64,000 nt of DNA, taken from assembly GCA_963767635.1 (NCBI GenBank), contig CAVYEM010000001.1, positions 62,001 through 126,000 of the forward strand, given 5' to 3'. The notes below the pieces were generated by a model. It did not search any database. It had not been told where the DNA came from and worked only from the letters and a program-made list of their open reading frames with translations. Both the position numbers and the translations under genes were made by a program. Positions 7,644 to 16,399 of this stretch are shown one piece after another. The DNA comes from CAVYEM01 sp963767635. Lineage in GTDB: Bacteria > Vulcanimicrobiota > Vulcanimicrobiia > Vulcanimicrobiales > Vulcanimicrobiaceae. The first letter of the stretch is position 1, and each line of letters opens with the position of its first letter.

Positions 7644-9762
7644 GCACGCGTTCCGGCGTCATCGGCAGCTGCGTTACCCAAGCGCCGGTCGAATCGTAGA
7701 TCGCCGCAGCGACTGCGGCAGCAAACGGCACGAGCGGCATCTCGGCCATTCCGCGCGCGCCGTACGGACCGTTGACGTCGCCCAGTTCTAAAATCACCGG
7801 GTAAATTTCCACCGGCATGTCGAGCGCCGTCGGCAACAAATACGTGCTGAAATGCGGCGTCAGAATTTTCCCCTCGCGCACTTGGAAATGCTCGATCAGC
7901 GTGTATCCGAGCGCCTGCGCGAGACAGCCTTCGATCTGTCCTTCCACCTGTTGCCGGTTGATAGCGCGTCCCACGTCGTGCGTGCTGACGATTTTCAAAA
8001 CGCGTACCAAACCCGTCGCGACGTCGACTTCCACTTCTACCGCCTGCGAGACGTAGCCGTAACAATAGTTTGGTACGCCCGCGCCGGTCTGCGGATCGAG
8101 CGGTGTCGTGCGCGGCGGGCGGTATTGCACCGTTGCCTTCGCATCGGGGCCAGGAAACTTCGCACGGGCGGCGTCGGCCGCGTCCTTGACGGCTCGGCCA
8201 CCCATCAACGTCATGCGCGATGCGGATGCGCTCCCCGCGTCCGGCGATTCCGCGCTGTCTTCTGCAACCAAGTGCACTTGCTCGAGCGCAATGCCCAGCG
8301 CTTCAGCGCAGATCTGGCGCATCGCGTTGTGCGAGCCTTGGCCGCACTCGGCGGCGCCGATGCGCAACACCGCGCGTTCGATCTCCGCAGCACCGTAGAG
8401 CTCGACACTCGCCGTGGCTTGTTCGGGAAATCCGAACGAATAGCCGACGTTTTTGATGCCGGAGGCAAAACCGGTGCCGCGGCGCACGTGCGGCGTACCG
8501 TTATGCGGGGGCGTTCCGATGACGCGCGCCGCTTCTTCCGCGCAGCGTTGCAGAACCGGAACCGCCGTCACGCCTGGGGGTAGGGGACATTGCGTGGGCT
8601 CGATGCTCCCATCGCGGTACATGTTGCGCAAGCGGAAGCACACCGGATCCATGCCGACGGCTTGCGCAAGGCGCGTGACCATGCACTCCGCGGCGAATTG
8701 CGCCTGCGGCGAACCGAATCCGCGGAACGCGCCGCTGGGCACGTTGTTCGTATACATCACGTAGCCGTCGGAGGCGACATTCGCAATTTCATACGTGCCG
8801 CTTGCAAACAGCGTCGCACCCTTGAGAACTTCGACGCTGGTCGATGCGTACGCGCCGCCGTCGGCGAGCAACTGCGTTCGCGCGGCGACGATGGTTCCGT
8901 CGCGCATCGCGGCCCACTTTGATTTGATGGAGTAGGGATGCCGCTTGTGATGGCCTACGATCGACTCTTCACGGCTCCAAACAAGCGCAACCGGGCGGCG
9001 AAGCTTCCACGCCGCAAGCGCGAGCAGCGGCTGCACGTTCAGATCTTCGCGGCCGCCGAACGCGCCGCCGATTTTCGCGTAACGGATGACGACGCGCTCT
9101 TCGGGCACTCCGAGGATTTTGGCGATTTGCTTGCGATCTTCGTGTAGCCATTGTCCGGCCGTCTCGACGATCACCCGCTCATCCTCGCAATACGCGATGC
9201 CCGCATCGGGCTGCAGATACGCGTGTTCCTGCCACGACGTTTCGAATGTCTCTTCCAGCACGACGTCGGCGCTCGCAAATGCGGCGTCGACATCGCCTTT
9301 GCGGATGCGCACGTGTTCGAGCACGTTCGTGCCGCGCGATTCGTGAACGAGATGCGCGCCTTCGCGCATCGCGGCGTGCGCGCTGCCTACAACCGGCAGA
9401 TCTTCGTATTCGACGCGCACCAATTTCGCGGCCGCCTCGGCTGCGCGCGCGGTGGCGGCGGCGACGAGCGCGACGCGGTCGCCGATATACCGCACTTTCT
9501 CGCTACAGAGCAGCGGCTGATCTTCGTCGATGAGCCCGTAGCGGTTGTACGGCACGTCGGCGCCCGTGAACACCGCCTCGACGCCTGGATGCGCGAGCGC
9601 AGCCGACGTGTCGATCGAAAGAATCCGCGCGTGCGCACGTCCGGCAAACACCGCTTTCAAATGCAGCATGTCCGAACGCACGAGATCTGCAGGATACTTC
9701 GACCGGCCCGTAACTTTGCCGAGCGCGTCGGCGCGCGGGAGCGGCTGCCCGATCACCTTCAC
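7573..9762 (-). CDS. xanthine dehydrogenase, molybdopterin-binding subunit
   Basis: The large, molybdenum-cofactor subunit of a xanthine dehydrogenase-family hydroxylase oxidises hypoxanthine/xanthine to urate in this context. Of about 729 residues, the first part has the aldehyde-oxidase a/b-hammerhead domain. The cofactor domain follows with GGAFGGRED, YTNNVPSGAFRGFGSPQ, GQGSHNAMRQ and a C-terminal GARGMAEMP segment. The GTG at 9762 overlaps the preceding gene's stop as GTGA; the frame stays open upstream but only as antisense of the partner gene. Substrate is inferred from the cluster; CO or nicotinate dehydrogenases share the fold. Confidence 0.88.
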   Translation of the reverse strand: MKVIGQPLPRADALGKVTGRSKYPADLVRSDMLHLKAVFAGRAHARILSIDTSAALAHPGVEAVFTGADVPYNRYGLIDEDQPLLCSEKVRYIGDRVALVAAATARAAEAAAKLVRVEYEDLPVVGSAHAAMREGAHLVHESRGTNVLEHVRIRKGDVDAAFASADVVLEETFETSWQEHAYLQPDAGIAYCEDERVIVETAGQWLHEDRKQIAKILGVPEERVVIRYAKIGGAFGGREDLNVQPLLALAAWKLRRPVALVWSREESIVGHHKRHPYSIKSKWAAMRDGTIVAARTQLLADGGAYASTSVEVLKGATLFASGTYEIANVASDGYVMYTNNVPSGAFRGFGSPQAQFAAECMVTRLAQAVGMDPVCFRLRNMYRDGSIEPTQCPLPPGVTAVPVLQRCAEEAARVIGTPPHNGTPHVRRGTGFASGIKNVGYSFGFPEQATASVELYGAAEIERAVLRIGAAECGQGSHNAMRQICAEALGIALEQVHLVAEDSAESPDAGSASASRMTLMGGRAVKDAADAARAKFPGPDAKATVQYRPPRTTPLDPQTGAGVPNYCYGYVSQAVEVEVDVATGLVRVLKIVSTHDVGRAINRQQVEGQIEGCLAQALGYTLIEHFQVREGKILTPHFSTYLLPTALDMPVEIYPVILELGDVNGPYGARGMAEMPLVPFAAAVAAAIYDSTGAWVTQLPMTPERVLKAIEASAQSHCADAHAMPYRTR

Positions 9763-11171
9763 GTTGCCACCGCGTCGGCTTCGCGCATTGCCTGCGAGGC
9801 AGTTTGCATTGCGTCCAAAATTTTGCGGTAGCCGGTGCAGCGGCAGATGTTGCCGCTGATCGCGGCCTGCAAATCCTCGAGTTTCGGCGCGGGCGATTCT
9901 TGGAGCAGTTTCGCGCCGGCCATCAGCATGCCCGGTATGCAGAAGCCGCACTGCACCGCGCCGCATTCGATGTAGGCCTGCTGCAGCGGGTGCAGCCGCT
10001 CGTCGTTTGCGAGGCCCTCGATCGTCACCACGTGCGCGCCATGCGCCTGCGCCGCCGGTACCAGACACGACATGACGGCTTTCCCGTCGAGCCATACCGT
10101 ACACGCGCCGCACTCGCCTTCTGCGCAGCCTTCTTTGGATCCGGTGAGTCCCACGTTCTCGCGCAGCGCGTTCAGCAGCGTTTTGTCCGCTGCGCCGCGC
10201 ATCTCGCAATGCGTGCCGTTGATCGTCGCGAGGATCGTCCCGTCGAATTCATCGATCGGTTTGCGCGGTTCTTCGGCCGCCTCGAGGAGCACGAAACGCT
10301 CCGGCAAGCCTTCCGCGCAGCGATCGCCCGCAATGCGTTCCAGCGCGCGCTCCAGGAGCGCTGCAATCGCGGTCCGCCGGTACTCCGCTGATCCGCGTAC
10401 GTCGGCGATGGGTGCGATATCCGCAGCTATCGCGTCCGCCGCCGCTGAGAAAGCGGGGGCGTCAAGCGGTCGCCCCAGCAATGCGCGTTCCGCCTGTGCC
10501 GCCCGCACGACGGTCGGCGCGACGCAGCCGAGCGCAATGCGCGCATCGCGCACACGCGTGCCCTCGAAATCGAGCACTACCGCAAGGCTAATCACCGAGA
10601 TCGCCTGCGCGCGGCGCAGCCCCAGTTTGAGGAAAATACCGCGCTCGGTTTCCCGTAGCGCGCGCACGCGAATTTCTCGCACCAGTTCATCGGGCTGCAG
10701 CACGGTCGTGCGAAATCCGGTGAAGAAGTCCGCAATTCCGGCCGTGCGTCTGCCGCGCAGGCTTTCGATTGCGATCTGCGCGTCCATCGCCATCAGGGGG
10801 ACTATCGTGTCGTTCGCGGGTGATGCGGTAACGAGATTTCCCGCGATGGTCGCTCGCGTTCGGATTTGCGGTGCGCCCACTTCCGCGCAGGCTTGTACCA
10901 GCGGCAGTGCGCGCTTGCGGCACAGCTCGCTCGCCAGCACGTCGTTATGAGTCGTCAGCCCTCCGAGCGCGATCCAATCCGCGCCGGCGCGCACGTACCG
11001 CAATTCCTCCACGCCGGTGATGTCGATCAGCGTTGCAGTTTGCTTCAGGCCGCGTTGCAGCTCCACGAGCACGTCGGTTCCACCCGAGACGATCCGGGCG
11101 GCGGCCCCATGTCCGGCAAGCAATTCGAGCGTCCGGGTCACCGAACGGGGCTGGAGAAGCCGCTCCCACAT
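9759..11171 (-). CDS. xanthine dehydrogenase FAD and 2Fe-2S subunits fused
   Basis: One polypeptide carries the FAD-binding domain first (VSGGTDVLVELQRG and TRATIAGNLVTASPANDT motifs) and the double 2Fe-2S domain second. The iron-sulphur part shows GCAEGECGACTVWLDG for the plant-type cluster and CGFCIPGM with NICRCTGY for the second cluster. It supplies electron transfer from the molybdenum centre of its overlapping partner. Common bacterial XdhA proteins have the opposite order, iron-sulphur before FAD, so this is a permuted fusion. The Met at 11171 is chosen because the protein family starts there; an in-frame extension to 11366 looks non-coding. Confidence 0.88.
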   Translation of the reverse strand: MWERLLQPRSVTRTLELLAGHGAAARIVSGGTDVLVELQRGLKQTATLIDITGVEELRYVRAGADWIALGGLTTHNDVLASELCRKRALPLVQACAEVGAPQIRTRATIAGNLVTASPANDTIVPLMAMDAQIAIESLRGRRTAGIADFFTGFRTTVLQPDELVREIRVRALRETERGIFLKLGLRRAQAISVISLAVVLDFEGTRVRDARIALGCVAPTVVRAAQAERALLGRPLDAPAFSAAADAIAADIAPIADVRGSAEYRRTAIAALLERALERIAGDRCAEGLPERFVLLEAAEEPRKPIDEFDGTILATINGTHCEMRGAADKTLLNALRENVGLTGSKEGCAEGECGACTVWLDGKAVMSCLVPAAQAHGAHVVTIEGLANDERLHPLQQAYIECGAVQCGFCIPGMLMAGAKLLQESPAPKLEDLQAAISGNICRCTGYRKILDAMQTASQAMREADAVAT

Positions 11172-11532
11172 ACTACGGAATTCCCCGCCTCGCCGTTGAA
11201 GCCATGCGCGTGTTCGAACACCTTGCCGATTTGGCCCGACGGAATGCTGCCCGGCGCCACCGCGCAAGAGGCTGGTCGCTTCGATTTTGCACCGTTTCCT
11301 CGTAAAATAGGGCGTCTTAATCCGCCAATCCTTGAGCCTGCGGGGCGGATGATCGATGGCGCTCACAAGCGCGCTGCCTCGCTACACGGCAACGTTCTTC
11401 GACGGTACGATGTTGGAAGGGACGGCAGATATCGAAAGCCGTCGCCTTGCGCGCCACGGGGAGCGAAGAGCGCAGGGAACACAGCCTCAGCAACTATTAG
11501 CGTGAAACGAAGTGACACCGGTCTGCGTCGGC
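11172..11532. other. stretch without a recognisable gene
   Basis: No protein family, RNA or repeat is apparent. The segment ends where the integrase relic begins, so it may contain unrecognisable remains of the same integrase gene. It holds the junction between the purine cluster and mobile DNA. Confidence 0.4.
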
Positions 11533-11590
11533 GACGGCGCCTGACGAGGCAGAAAGCGGAGCAGAAGGCGCCGCTTAGCAAAGCAGTAAT
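11533..11590 (+). pseudogene. 3' end relic of a tyrosine recombinase gene
   Basis: The bases coding for the last residues (APDE, then an acidic/alanine tail ending GAEGAA) closely match the final codons of the intact integrase at 29662-30744. The same downstream sequence follows, including a short conserved open frame. Upstream coding sequence is lost. This marks the right end of an old element copy. Confidence 0.65.
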
Positions 11591-11604
11591 GCAAACGAGG
11601 ACAC

Positions 11605-11685
11605 GTGTTGAAAACCATCATTGAAGCATTGGTAGAGTTTTTTGGATCGCCTTTGGGATTCGAAGCGGAATCGATGGTCCCCTGA
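11605..11685 (+). CDS. short open frame conserved downstream of integrase (copy 1)
   Basis: A 26-codon frame beginning GTG-TTG-AAA has a purine-rich CGAGG a few bases upstream. It encodes KTIIEALVEFFGS, which matches the copy at 30772-30885 (KTIIEAIVEFFGS). Several base differences between the copies fall at third codon positions, suggesting protein-level constraint. This copy is shorter because of a later one-base difference. The predicted product is a small amphipathic helix of unknown role. Confidence 0.35.
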   Translation: MLKTIIEALVEFFGSPLGFEAESMVP

Positions 11686-11772
11686 GTGGGCCCTCGATTT
11701 GCGATCACAAGGATGAGCAATTAGAAGTCCTCAGCAATAACTTCAGCGGCGCGGCAGACGAGATTTTGATAG

Positions 11773-11925
11773 ACCGTCGCTATTTTGGCTGCTTCGTGAA
11801 AGCGCCGTTTCTTCGTGAGATCGGTGCTTTTCTGTGCCCGTGAGTGCCCTTCAGCGATCGAAAATGCACCCAAATGCAGGGTGGACAAGGGTAAAAACAA
11901 GGGTCAGAAAACGAGCCTCGAAGTA
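11773..11925 (+). repeat. element left-end repeat (copy at 11.8 kb)
   Basis: About 150 bases starting with ATAG are closely similar to 16400-16545. Both contain the CGCTATTTTGG opening, GAAAGCGCCGTTTC and a paired GACAAGGGT motif at the inner end. Homology starts at the same base in both copies, directly after the attachment core in the 16.4 kb copy, so the point is an element terminus. Here the outside flank is not tRNA-derived. It is preceded by the right-end relic at 11533-11685, giving a right-end/left-end junction. Confidence 0.7.
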
Positions 11926-11979
11926 GCTGGAGCGACGGTTTCACCGTCGCGTCGTCAGCGGAAACTCGAGGGTAGTGTG

Positions 11980-12573
11980 ATGATTGAGGACGCCGACATC
12001 TTACGGACTGCAGTTGAGCTCCTTGTAGAACGCCGCGACGATGATGCTCGGGGCGCCTTATCGCTGCTACCGCGAAAGGATCCGCTTCCACGGCGCCCCA
12101 TTCAAGATAGTGCAGCGGCGGAACGCGCGCCGAGGGTAAAACGACCAAACGTGGCTCCACGCCACCTTTCGAAGATATTGAAGCGCGACGGTTGGCGATG
12201 CCATTATTGCGGCCGAAAACTGGTTGTAGCGGGCGTCATTGAAATTGTGGGAGCGTTATGCCCTGATGACTTCCCGTTTCCGCCGGGACACCATATGCCA
12301 GTGGCGCGCACTCACCCGGCAGCGATTCGGATGTATCCGGAAGTCGATCACATTCAGGCTGGCTCCGTCTATGGAGAATGGACGAACGAAGATAACCTTG
12401 TAGCGGCATGTACGCCGTGCAATGAGTTGAAAAGTGACCGCCTTGGCTGGGTTCGCGGTGATTTTGAGCCGGTAGAGTGGCGCGGTCTAACGGAATACTA
12501 TCGGCGGCTAGTCGAGCGCTTATCCGAGGTACGTCCTTATCACAAAGGCTGGTTAACGGCGCTCGACGTGTAA
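11980..12573 (+). CDS. HNH endonuclease
   Basis: The 197-residue protein has an HNH nuclease core. A first zinc-binding CHYCG pair is followed by the EVDHIQAGSVYG motif with the catalytic His, NEDNLVAACTPCNELKSD, and a trailing WRGLTEYYRRL helix. The N-terminal 60 residues are unrelated and helical. The Met at 11980 is the likely start; upstream codons lie in the element-end repeat. Its position just inside an element end suggests cargo of the older element; the target (phage DNA or element transfer) is unknown. Confidence 0.8.
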   Translation: MIEDADILRTAVELLVERRDDDARGALSLLPRKDPLPRRPIQDSAAAERAPRVKRPNVAPRHLSKILKRDGWRCHYCGRKLVVAGVIEIVGALCPDDFPFPPGHHMPVARTHPAAIRMYPEVDHIQAGSVYGEWTNEDNLVAACTPCNELKSDRLGWVRGDFEPVEWRGLTEYYRRLVERLSEVRPYHKGWLTALDV

Positions 12574-12872
12574 GTCGTGTACGGTCGCGTCCGCCACACA
12601 CGTCGCGATGCTCCCTCCTAAAATTCCACGCGCGTGTCGATAGTAGTGAACCAAAACGGCAGCTCTCCGCGCTCGAATGTAACAGCAGTTTTGAGTAGTA
12701 GTGACGCAACTTTATCTGCCGGCGACATCCCGCAAGGACAGTTCGACGATTTGCCGCTCCTCGGCATCGACGTTGACGCCCTCTTCGAGAGGCGTTACAG
12801 CGTCGAAAAGAATCCCGTATGCAGCAGTTATATTATTGACGGTGCAGAAACGCCATGCCATCCGCATTAAGA

Positions 12873-14186
12873 GCGGCGTCGTTTCAATTTGCGGGGGAAT
12901 TCCCGGGGCCGCCTAGCGCCGGGAAATGAAAAGACGGCGGTGTAACTCGTGGATTGCTGAAATCTAGGAGGTACACCAACCGTGAAACGATCCTACCCTA
13001 CCAAGCTGCGTTTTGCCAAGCGCGGCCCCGAGCAGTTGCAAATGCACCTCGAGGACCTATGCCGCCTAAAGGCGAGCGAACTCTTTCAGGCGGCTCTTGA
13101 AGCGGAAGTTGACGATGCGCTGGAACGGCTGCGGTACGAACGCCGTGCGGATCCTTCGAAAACCGGCTATCGCGACGGCCACGATCGCCCGCGCAGCATC
13201 GCCTCCAATCGAGGGCCAATCATCGTTGCGCGGCCCCGTGTTCGCGGCATTCCCTTCGCCTCGCAGGTTCTCCCCAAGCACCGGCGCAAGCTGGAGAACG
13301 TCGACCGCAGCCTGACCGCTTTATGGCTGGATGGTCTGGCGACACGCGACTTCGAAGGAACGCTGCGCGCTTTTTTAGGTGCGGATGCGCCGCTTTCGGC
13401 GGCGACCATTACGCGCACCAATCAACAGCTCTGCAAAGAACTCGATGCGTGGAATGCGCGCCGCTTGGACGACTTGGAGTTGGTCTTTACGTGGGCCGAC
13501 GGCATCTATCTGGGCGCGGGACCCGATGACGAGCGCCGCGTCTTCCTGGTGATTCTGGGCGCGGATCGCTTGGGCGAAAAGCATTTGCTGGCGATCCGCG
13601 AGGCGATGAGCGAGAGCGAGGCGGCCTGGGAAGAACTCTTCGGTGACCTAGCAAAACGCGGTCTTCGCGCGCCGGCGTTGCTGGTCGCCGATGGCGCACA
13701 TGGCTTGTGGGCTGCCGCGCAAAAAGCCTGGCCTAGCGTTGCTGAACAGCGTTGCTGGCTCCACAAGATGCGAAACGTGGAAGAAAAGCTCCCGACGAAG
13801 TTGCAGCCGGCGGCGCACAAAGCGCTCACCGAGATCATGTACGCTGAACGCGAGCCCGAAGCACGGCGCAAACTCGAACAACTGGCAAAATCGTATGAGC
13901 GCAGCTATCCCAAGGCGGCGAAGTGCCTGCGTGATGACGTTGACCGTTTGTTCGCGTATTACCGCTTCCCGCACGCCTGCTGGATTCATCTGCGTTCGAC
14001 CAATCCGATCGAGCATCTCAACGGCACGCTGCGCAAACGAACCAATGTCGTCGGCATCTTTCCAAACCGCAAGTCTGCGATTCGGTTGATTTCGATGGTG
14101 CTCATCGAACAAACGGAGGACTGGATTACGGAGCGAAACTACATGAGCGATGACTCAATGCAGCTTGCAATTTGAAACGCTGCAGC
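12873..14186 (+). mobile_element. IS256-family insertion sequence
   Basis: The transposase at 12982-14175 is bracketed by imperfect inverted repeats at 12873-12892 and 14167-14186, which match at 16 of 20 positions. The right repeat contains the transposase stop codon, as is common in this family. I find no convincing target-site duplication beyond the repeats. A ribosome binding site AGGAGG precedes the transposase start. Confidence 0.8.
12982..14175 (+). CDS. IS256-family (mutator-type) transposase
   Basis: A 397-residue DDE transposase with full-length appearance. It has the mutator-family N-terminus, TGYRDGHDRPR, the FTWADGIYLG strand with the first catalytic Asp, LLVADGAHGLW with the second, and QRCWLHKMRNV after it. 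The C-terminal RSTNPIEHLNGTLRKRTNVVGIFPN carries the terminal Glu region. The AGGAGG at 12967-12972 is well placed for the ATG at 12982. No frameshift is seen, so the element may be active or recently so. Confidence 0.92.
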   Translation: MKRSYPTKLRFAKRGPEQLQMHLEDLCRLKASELFQAALEAEVDDALERLRYERRADPSKTGYRDGHDRPRSIASNRGPIIVARPRVRGIPFASQVLPKHRRKLENVDRSLTALWLDGLATRDFEGTLRAFLGADAPLSAATITRTNQQLCKELDAWNARRLDDLELVFTWADGIYLGAGPDDERRVFLVILGADRLGEKHLLAIREAMSESEAAWEELFGDLAKRGLRAPALLVADGAHGLWAAAQKAWPSVAEQRCWLHKMRNVEEKLPTKLQPAAHKALTEIMYAEREPEARRKLEQLAKSYERSYPKAAKCLRDDVDRLFAYYRFPHACWIHLRSTNPIEHLNGTLRKRTNVVGIFPNRKSAIRLISMVLIEQTEDWITERNYMSDDSMQLAI

Positions 14187-14407
14187 TTATACTGCGGGTG
14201 CGTAACTAACGCATGCGTGTTGGCTCAGAGTACACACGCGAATGGACGCGCCCGCGAATAGCGAGGCCATTGACTTACTGCGAGGCGTCTATTAGGCCCT
14301 CACGTATGTCCAAGTAAACCACGAGTCCATCCCCATCTAAGCAACTTTGCGAGTCACCCGGGCGTAATATACTTGACAAACCCACTGCGGAATAGTATGC
14401 TTGGAGT

Positions 14408-15315
14408 ATGGCAGAGCAAGCGATCCCTCAGACCATGCTGCAGGCCGTGCGCCAATTTGCCGATCCACAGGTCGCGCACGACTTCTTCGTGCAGCTCCGT
14501 TGGCCGAATGGTGTCGCTTGCCCGCGCTATGACTGCGGCTCCGCGTTAGTCACGTACCTTGCCAAGTATCGGCGCTGGAAGTGCAACGACTGCAAACGTC
14601 AGTTTACGGCTAAGGTCGGGACCATCTTTGAAGATTCGCCGATTGGCCTCGACAAATGGCTCCCCGCTTTTTGGTTAATCGCGAGCAACCGTAACGGCAT
14701 TTCGTCTTACGAGATCGCCCGCGCATTGAAGGTCACGCAAAAGACGGCGTGGTTCATGCTGCACCGTATCCGCGAAGCCATGCAGGCCGACGAGTTCGAG
14801 CCGCTGCGCGGTGTTATCGAAGTCGATGAATCGTACATCGGCGGCAAATGGGAAAACAAGCCGCTTAAAGTACGACGTGCCGCTGGCAAGTCTGGCCCTA
14901 TCGACCATTGGCAATCCAAAACCGCCGTGCTTGGAATGGTGCAGCGCGGTGGCCGCGTTCGTGCATGGACGGTGCCCAGCACTCAGAAGAAAACGCTTCT
15001 GCCGAAGCTGCGAAAGAGCATCGACCAAGACGCGACGGTGTACACCGATTCAGCGATGGTTTACAGGCATATTGACGAGTACTTCTTGAAACACTCGATG
15101 GTCAATCACGAGCTTTGGAATACGTTCGCGGCAACGTACATACGAACAATATCGAGGCGTTCTGGGCCGTGCTAAAGCGGACCATCGGCGGGACGTACAC
15201 GCACGTCAACCCGCGCCATTTGGACCGTTATCTGGCGGAGCAAGTATTTCGGTTTGACGAGCGCAAGAACACGGACGGCCCACGCTTCGCCAAAGCGGCA
15301 AAAGGCGCCGATTGA
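14408..15315 (+). CDS. IS1595-family transposase, one frameshift
   Basis: The N-terminus has a zinc-ribbon-like segment (ACPRYDCGS and CNDCKRQF) followed by the ISXO2-like DDE domain with VIEVDESYIGGK and VYTDSAMVYR. After VNHELW the frame is lost; the continuation in another frame reads EYVRGNVHTNNIEAFWAVLKR to the stop at 15315. A single missing G near 15118 (TGGAA for TGGGAA) would restore a 302-residue transposase. So the element is either freshly inactivated or the base is a sequencing indel. Confidence 0.85.
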
Positions 15316-15372
15316 AAACGGCTGACGTACAAAGCCTTGACGGAAAAGCCGTAGGCGTGACATAAAGAGAAG

Positions 15373-15391
15373 GCCCCGCCGAAGCGGGGCC
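15373..15391 (+). terminator. GC-rich hairpin between convergent genes
   Basis: An 8-base perfect stem (GGCCCCGC/GCGGGGCC) with a GAA loop lies between the transposase and the convergent passenger gene. A weak T-run follows some bases later (TTGTTTT). It could stop transcription from either side. Confidence 0.5.
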
Positions 15392-15478
15392 GAGCGAGCT
15401 TGTTTTGGATTCGACGCACAGCGCCGCGTGGTAGTGGGGTAACACCGGGTCCATCACCTCCTCTCTCGTTTTACCGGA

Positions 15479-15503
15479 AGGCTCACGTTTGCGCGTGGGC
15501 CTT
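15479..15503 (+). terminator. rho-independent terminator
   Basis: A stem AAGGCTCACG/CGTGGGCCTT with a short loop is followed by TTTTGTTT, read on the plus strand. It overlaps the 3' end of the minus-strand passenger gene. It would stop leftover transcription from the transposase. Confidence 0.55.
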
Positions 15504-15905
15504 TTGTTTCGCGCTGTATAGCCCTGGCGCGACCTTAACCGCCTGGCCCTTCGACACAAGAGCGGCAAGCACCGTATCTGTGAGCCGGCGAGGGTTAGCG
15601 GAAGAGGTCTGCGCGCCCATCCGGCGACACAATTCCCATACCTCACGCGCTCTCATCGGTTCGTGCGCTTCATTTAGAACCGATAAGACGCAGGATTTAA
15701 TCGAACGCCCGTTCGTTGTGTTCTTCGCTTGCATAAGGCCCTCGGCGCTTAGAAGCGGGATCGCGTTTACGTTCGCGCCAAGTAAATTAAGGCGCTTATC
15801 ACAGGCCGTAACGATCTCAATGGCGTTTGCACGTAGATCATCGTATTTGTGAATGTCGTCTAGCGCGGCTTGACGAATCTCACGGGTCTTGCGCTCGTCT
15901 AACAT
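15483..15905 (-). CDS. winged-helix-like passenger protein of the IS1595 element
   Basis: A 140-residue protein with no named family. The N-terminal half is helical and charged. The C-terminal half (RSIKSCVLSVLNEAHEPMRA through LVSKGQAVKVAPGLYS) has the pattern of a winged-helix domain of the kind found in HARE-HTH or restriction-associated proteins. The start at 15905 has AAGGAAG eight bases upstream. Because it sits inside the terminal repeats and faces the transposase, it travels with the element. DNA binding is inferred from the fold pattern only. Confidence 0.6.
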   Translation of the reverse strand: MLDERKTREIRQAALDDIHKYDDLRANAIEIVTACDKRLNLLGANVNAIPLLSAEGLMQAKNTTNGRSIKSCVLSVLNEAHEPMRAREVWELCRRMGAQTSSANPRRLTDTVLAALVSKGQAVKVAPGLYSAKQKAHAQT

Positions 15906-16191
15906 GATCCAATCTTCCTTAGCGTTTGGAGTTAGTGCTAGGATCATGCGCGGAGGCTCTACTGAGCACGACAAAAGCCCGAGAAGAACCTCCGCCCAGT
16001 CCGCTTGCGCCACCTCATCTTATCAGGGCGGGGTGGCGTTTGCACATACAGGGTAGCGCCACTGGGTGCCCGGTTGCAACCCCCATTGGCAAATAAAGCC
16101 AACGAACCCGTGTTCGTGGTAAAAGCTAAGGCATTAAATTGTTTTTTGCGGACGGCGCTATGGGCGACCACGCCTAGGCGGCGGCATGGGC

Positions 16192-16293
16192 TTATCTTTC
16201 GAGGTGGCGTCTTTTGGGTAGCCGTGCGATCCGCGCCACTAGCTCCTTGAACTGTTCCAGTGGCATGAGGCGAAGCGGCTCGTCCTTTTTCAT
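16192..16293 (-). CDS. possible 33-aa protein inside the IS1595 element
   Basis: A small frame reads MKKDEPLRLMPLEQFKELVA and continues to a basic tail ending RRHLER. The pattern, charged and helical with a basic end, resembles small conserved proteins of mobile elements, but I cannot name a family. No strong ribosome binding site is visible. It is upstream of, and co-directional with, the winged-helix gene. Confidence 0.35.
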   Translation of the reverse strand: MKKDEPLRLMPLEQFKELVARIARLPKRRHLER

Positions 16294-16375
16294 GCGGGGA
16301 TCGTACCACGTCTGGCCCTGTCACGGCGCACAAATGGTAGCGACAAAAGTCGGGTTAGTCAAGTATATTACACCC

Positions 16376-16399
16376 GCTGGGAGAGCGCCTCCCTTACAA
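16376..16399 (+). repeat. left attachment repeat (tRNA-Val fragment)
   Basis: These 24 bases are identical to positions 37834-37857 inside the tRNA-Val gene, from the D arm to the anticodon loop (ending CTTACAA). The left copy begins exactly at the end of the IS1595 terminal repeat, so the first bases of the old tRNA 5' half were removed by the IS. The pair defines an island of about 21.5 kb. Confidence 0.85.

Larger units (their letters stand above)
14360..16375 (+). mobile_element. IS1595-family element with passenger genes
   Basis: Terminal inverted repeats of 24 bases lie at 14360-14383 and 16352-16375, matching at 22 of 24 positions. Between them are an IS1595-type transposase, a convergent winged-helix-like gene and possibly a 33-residue frame. 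The left repeat supplies a TTGACA box that with TATGCT at 14396-14401 (17-base spacer) forms a promoter for the transposase. The right end stops exactly at the first base of the tRNA-Val-derived repeat at 16376. The eight bases flanking each end differ, so the original target duplication has been lost, probably by an adjacent deletion. Confidence 0.85.

Noticed and set aside
9763..10209. In-frame extension upstream of the molybdopterin subunit of xanthine dehydrogenase
   Set aside because: The extension is rich in Arg and Ala, lies antisense-like in another frame of the partner subunit and precedes a GTGA overlap start at 9762.
12873..14186. Target-site duplication of the IS256 element
   Set aside because: Flanking 8-9 base stretches do not match on the two sides.
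16005..16333. Two longer frames near the right end of the IS1595 element
   Set aside because: Neither shows a domain or ribosome site; the terminal repeat and a smaller, better-composed frame lie in the same DNA.
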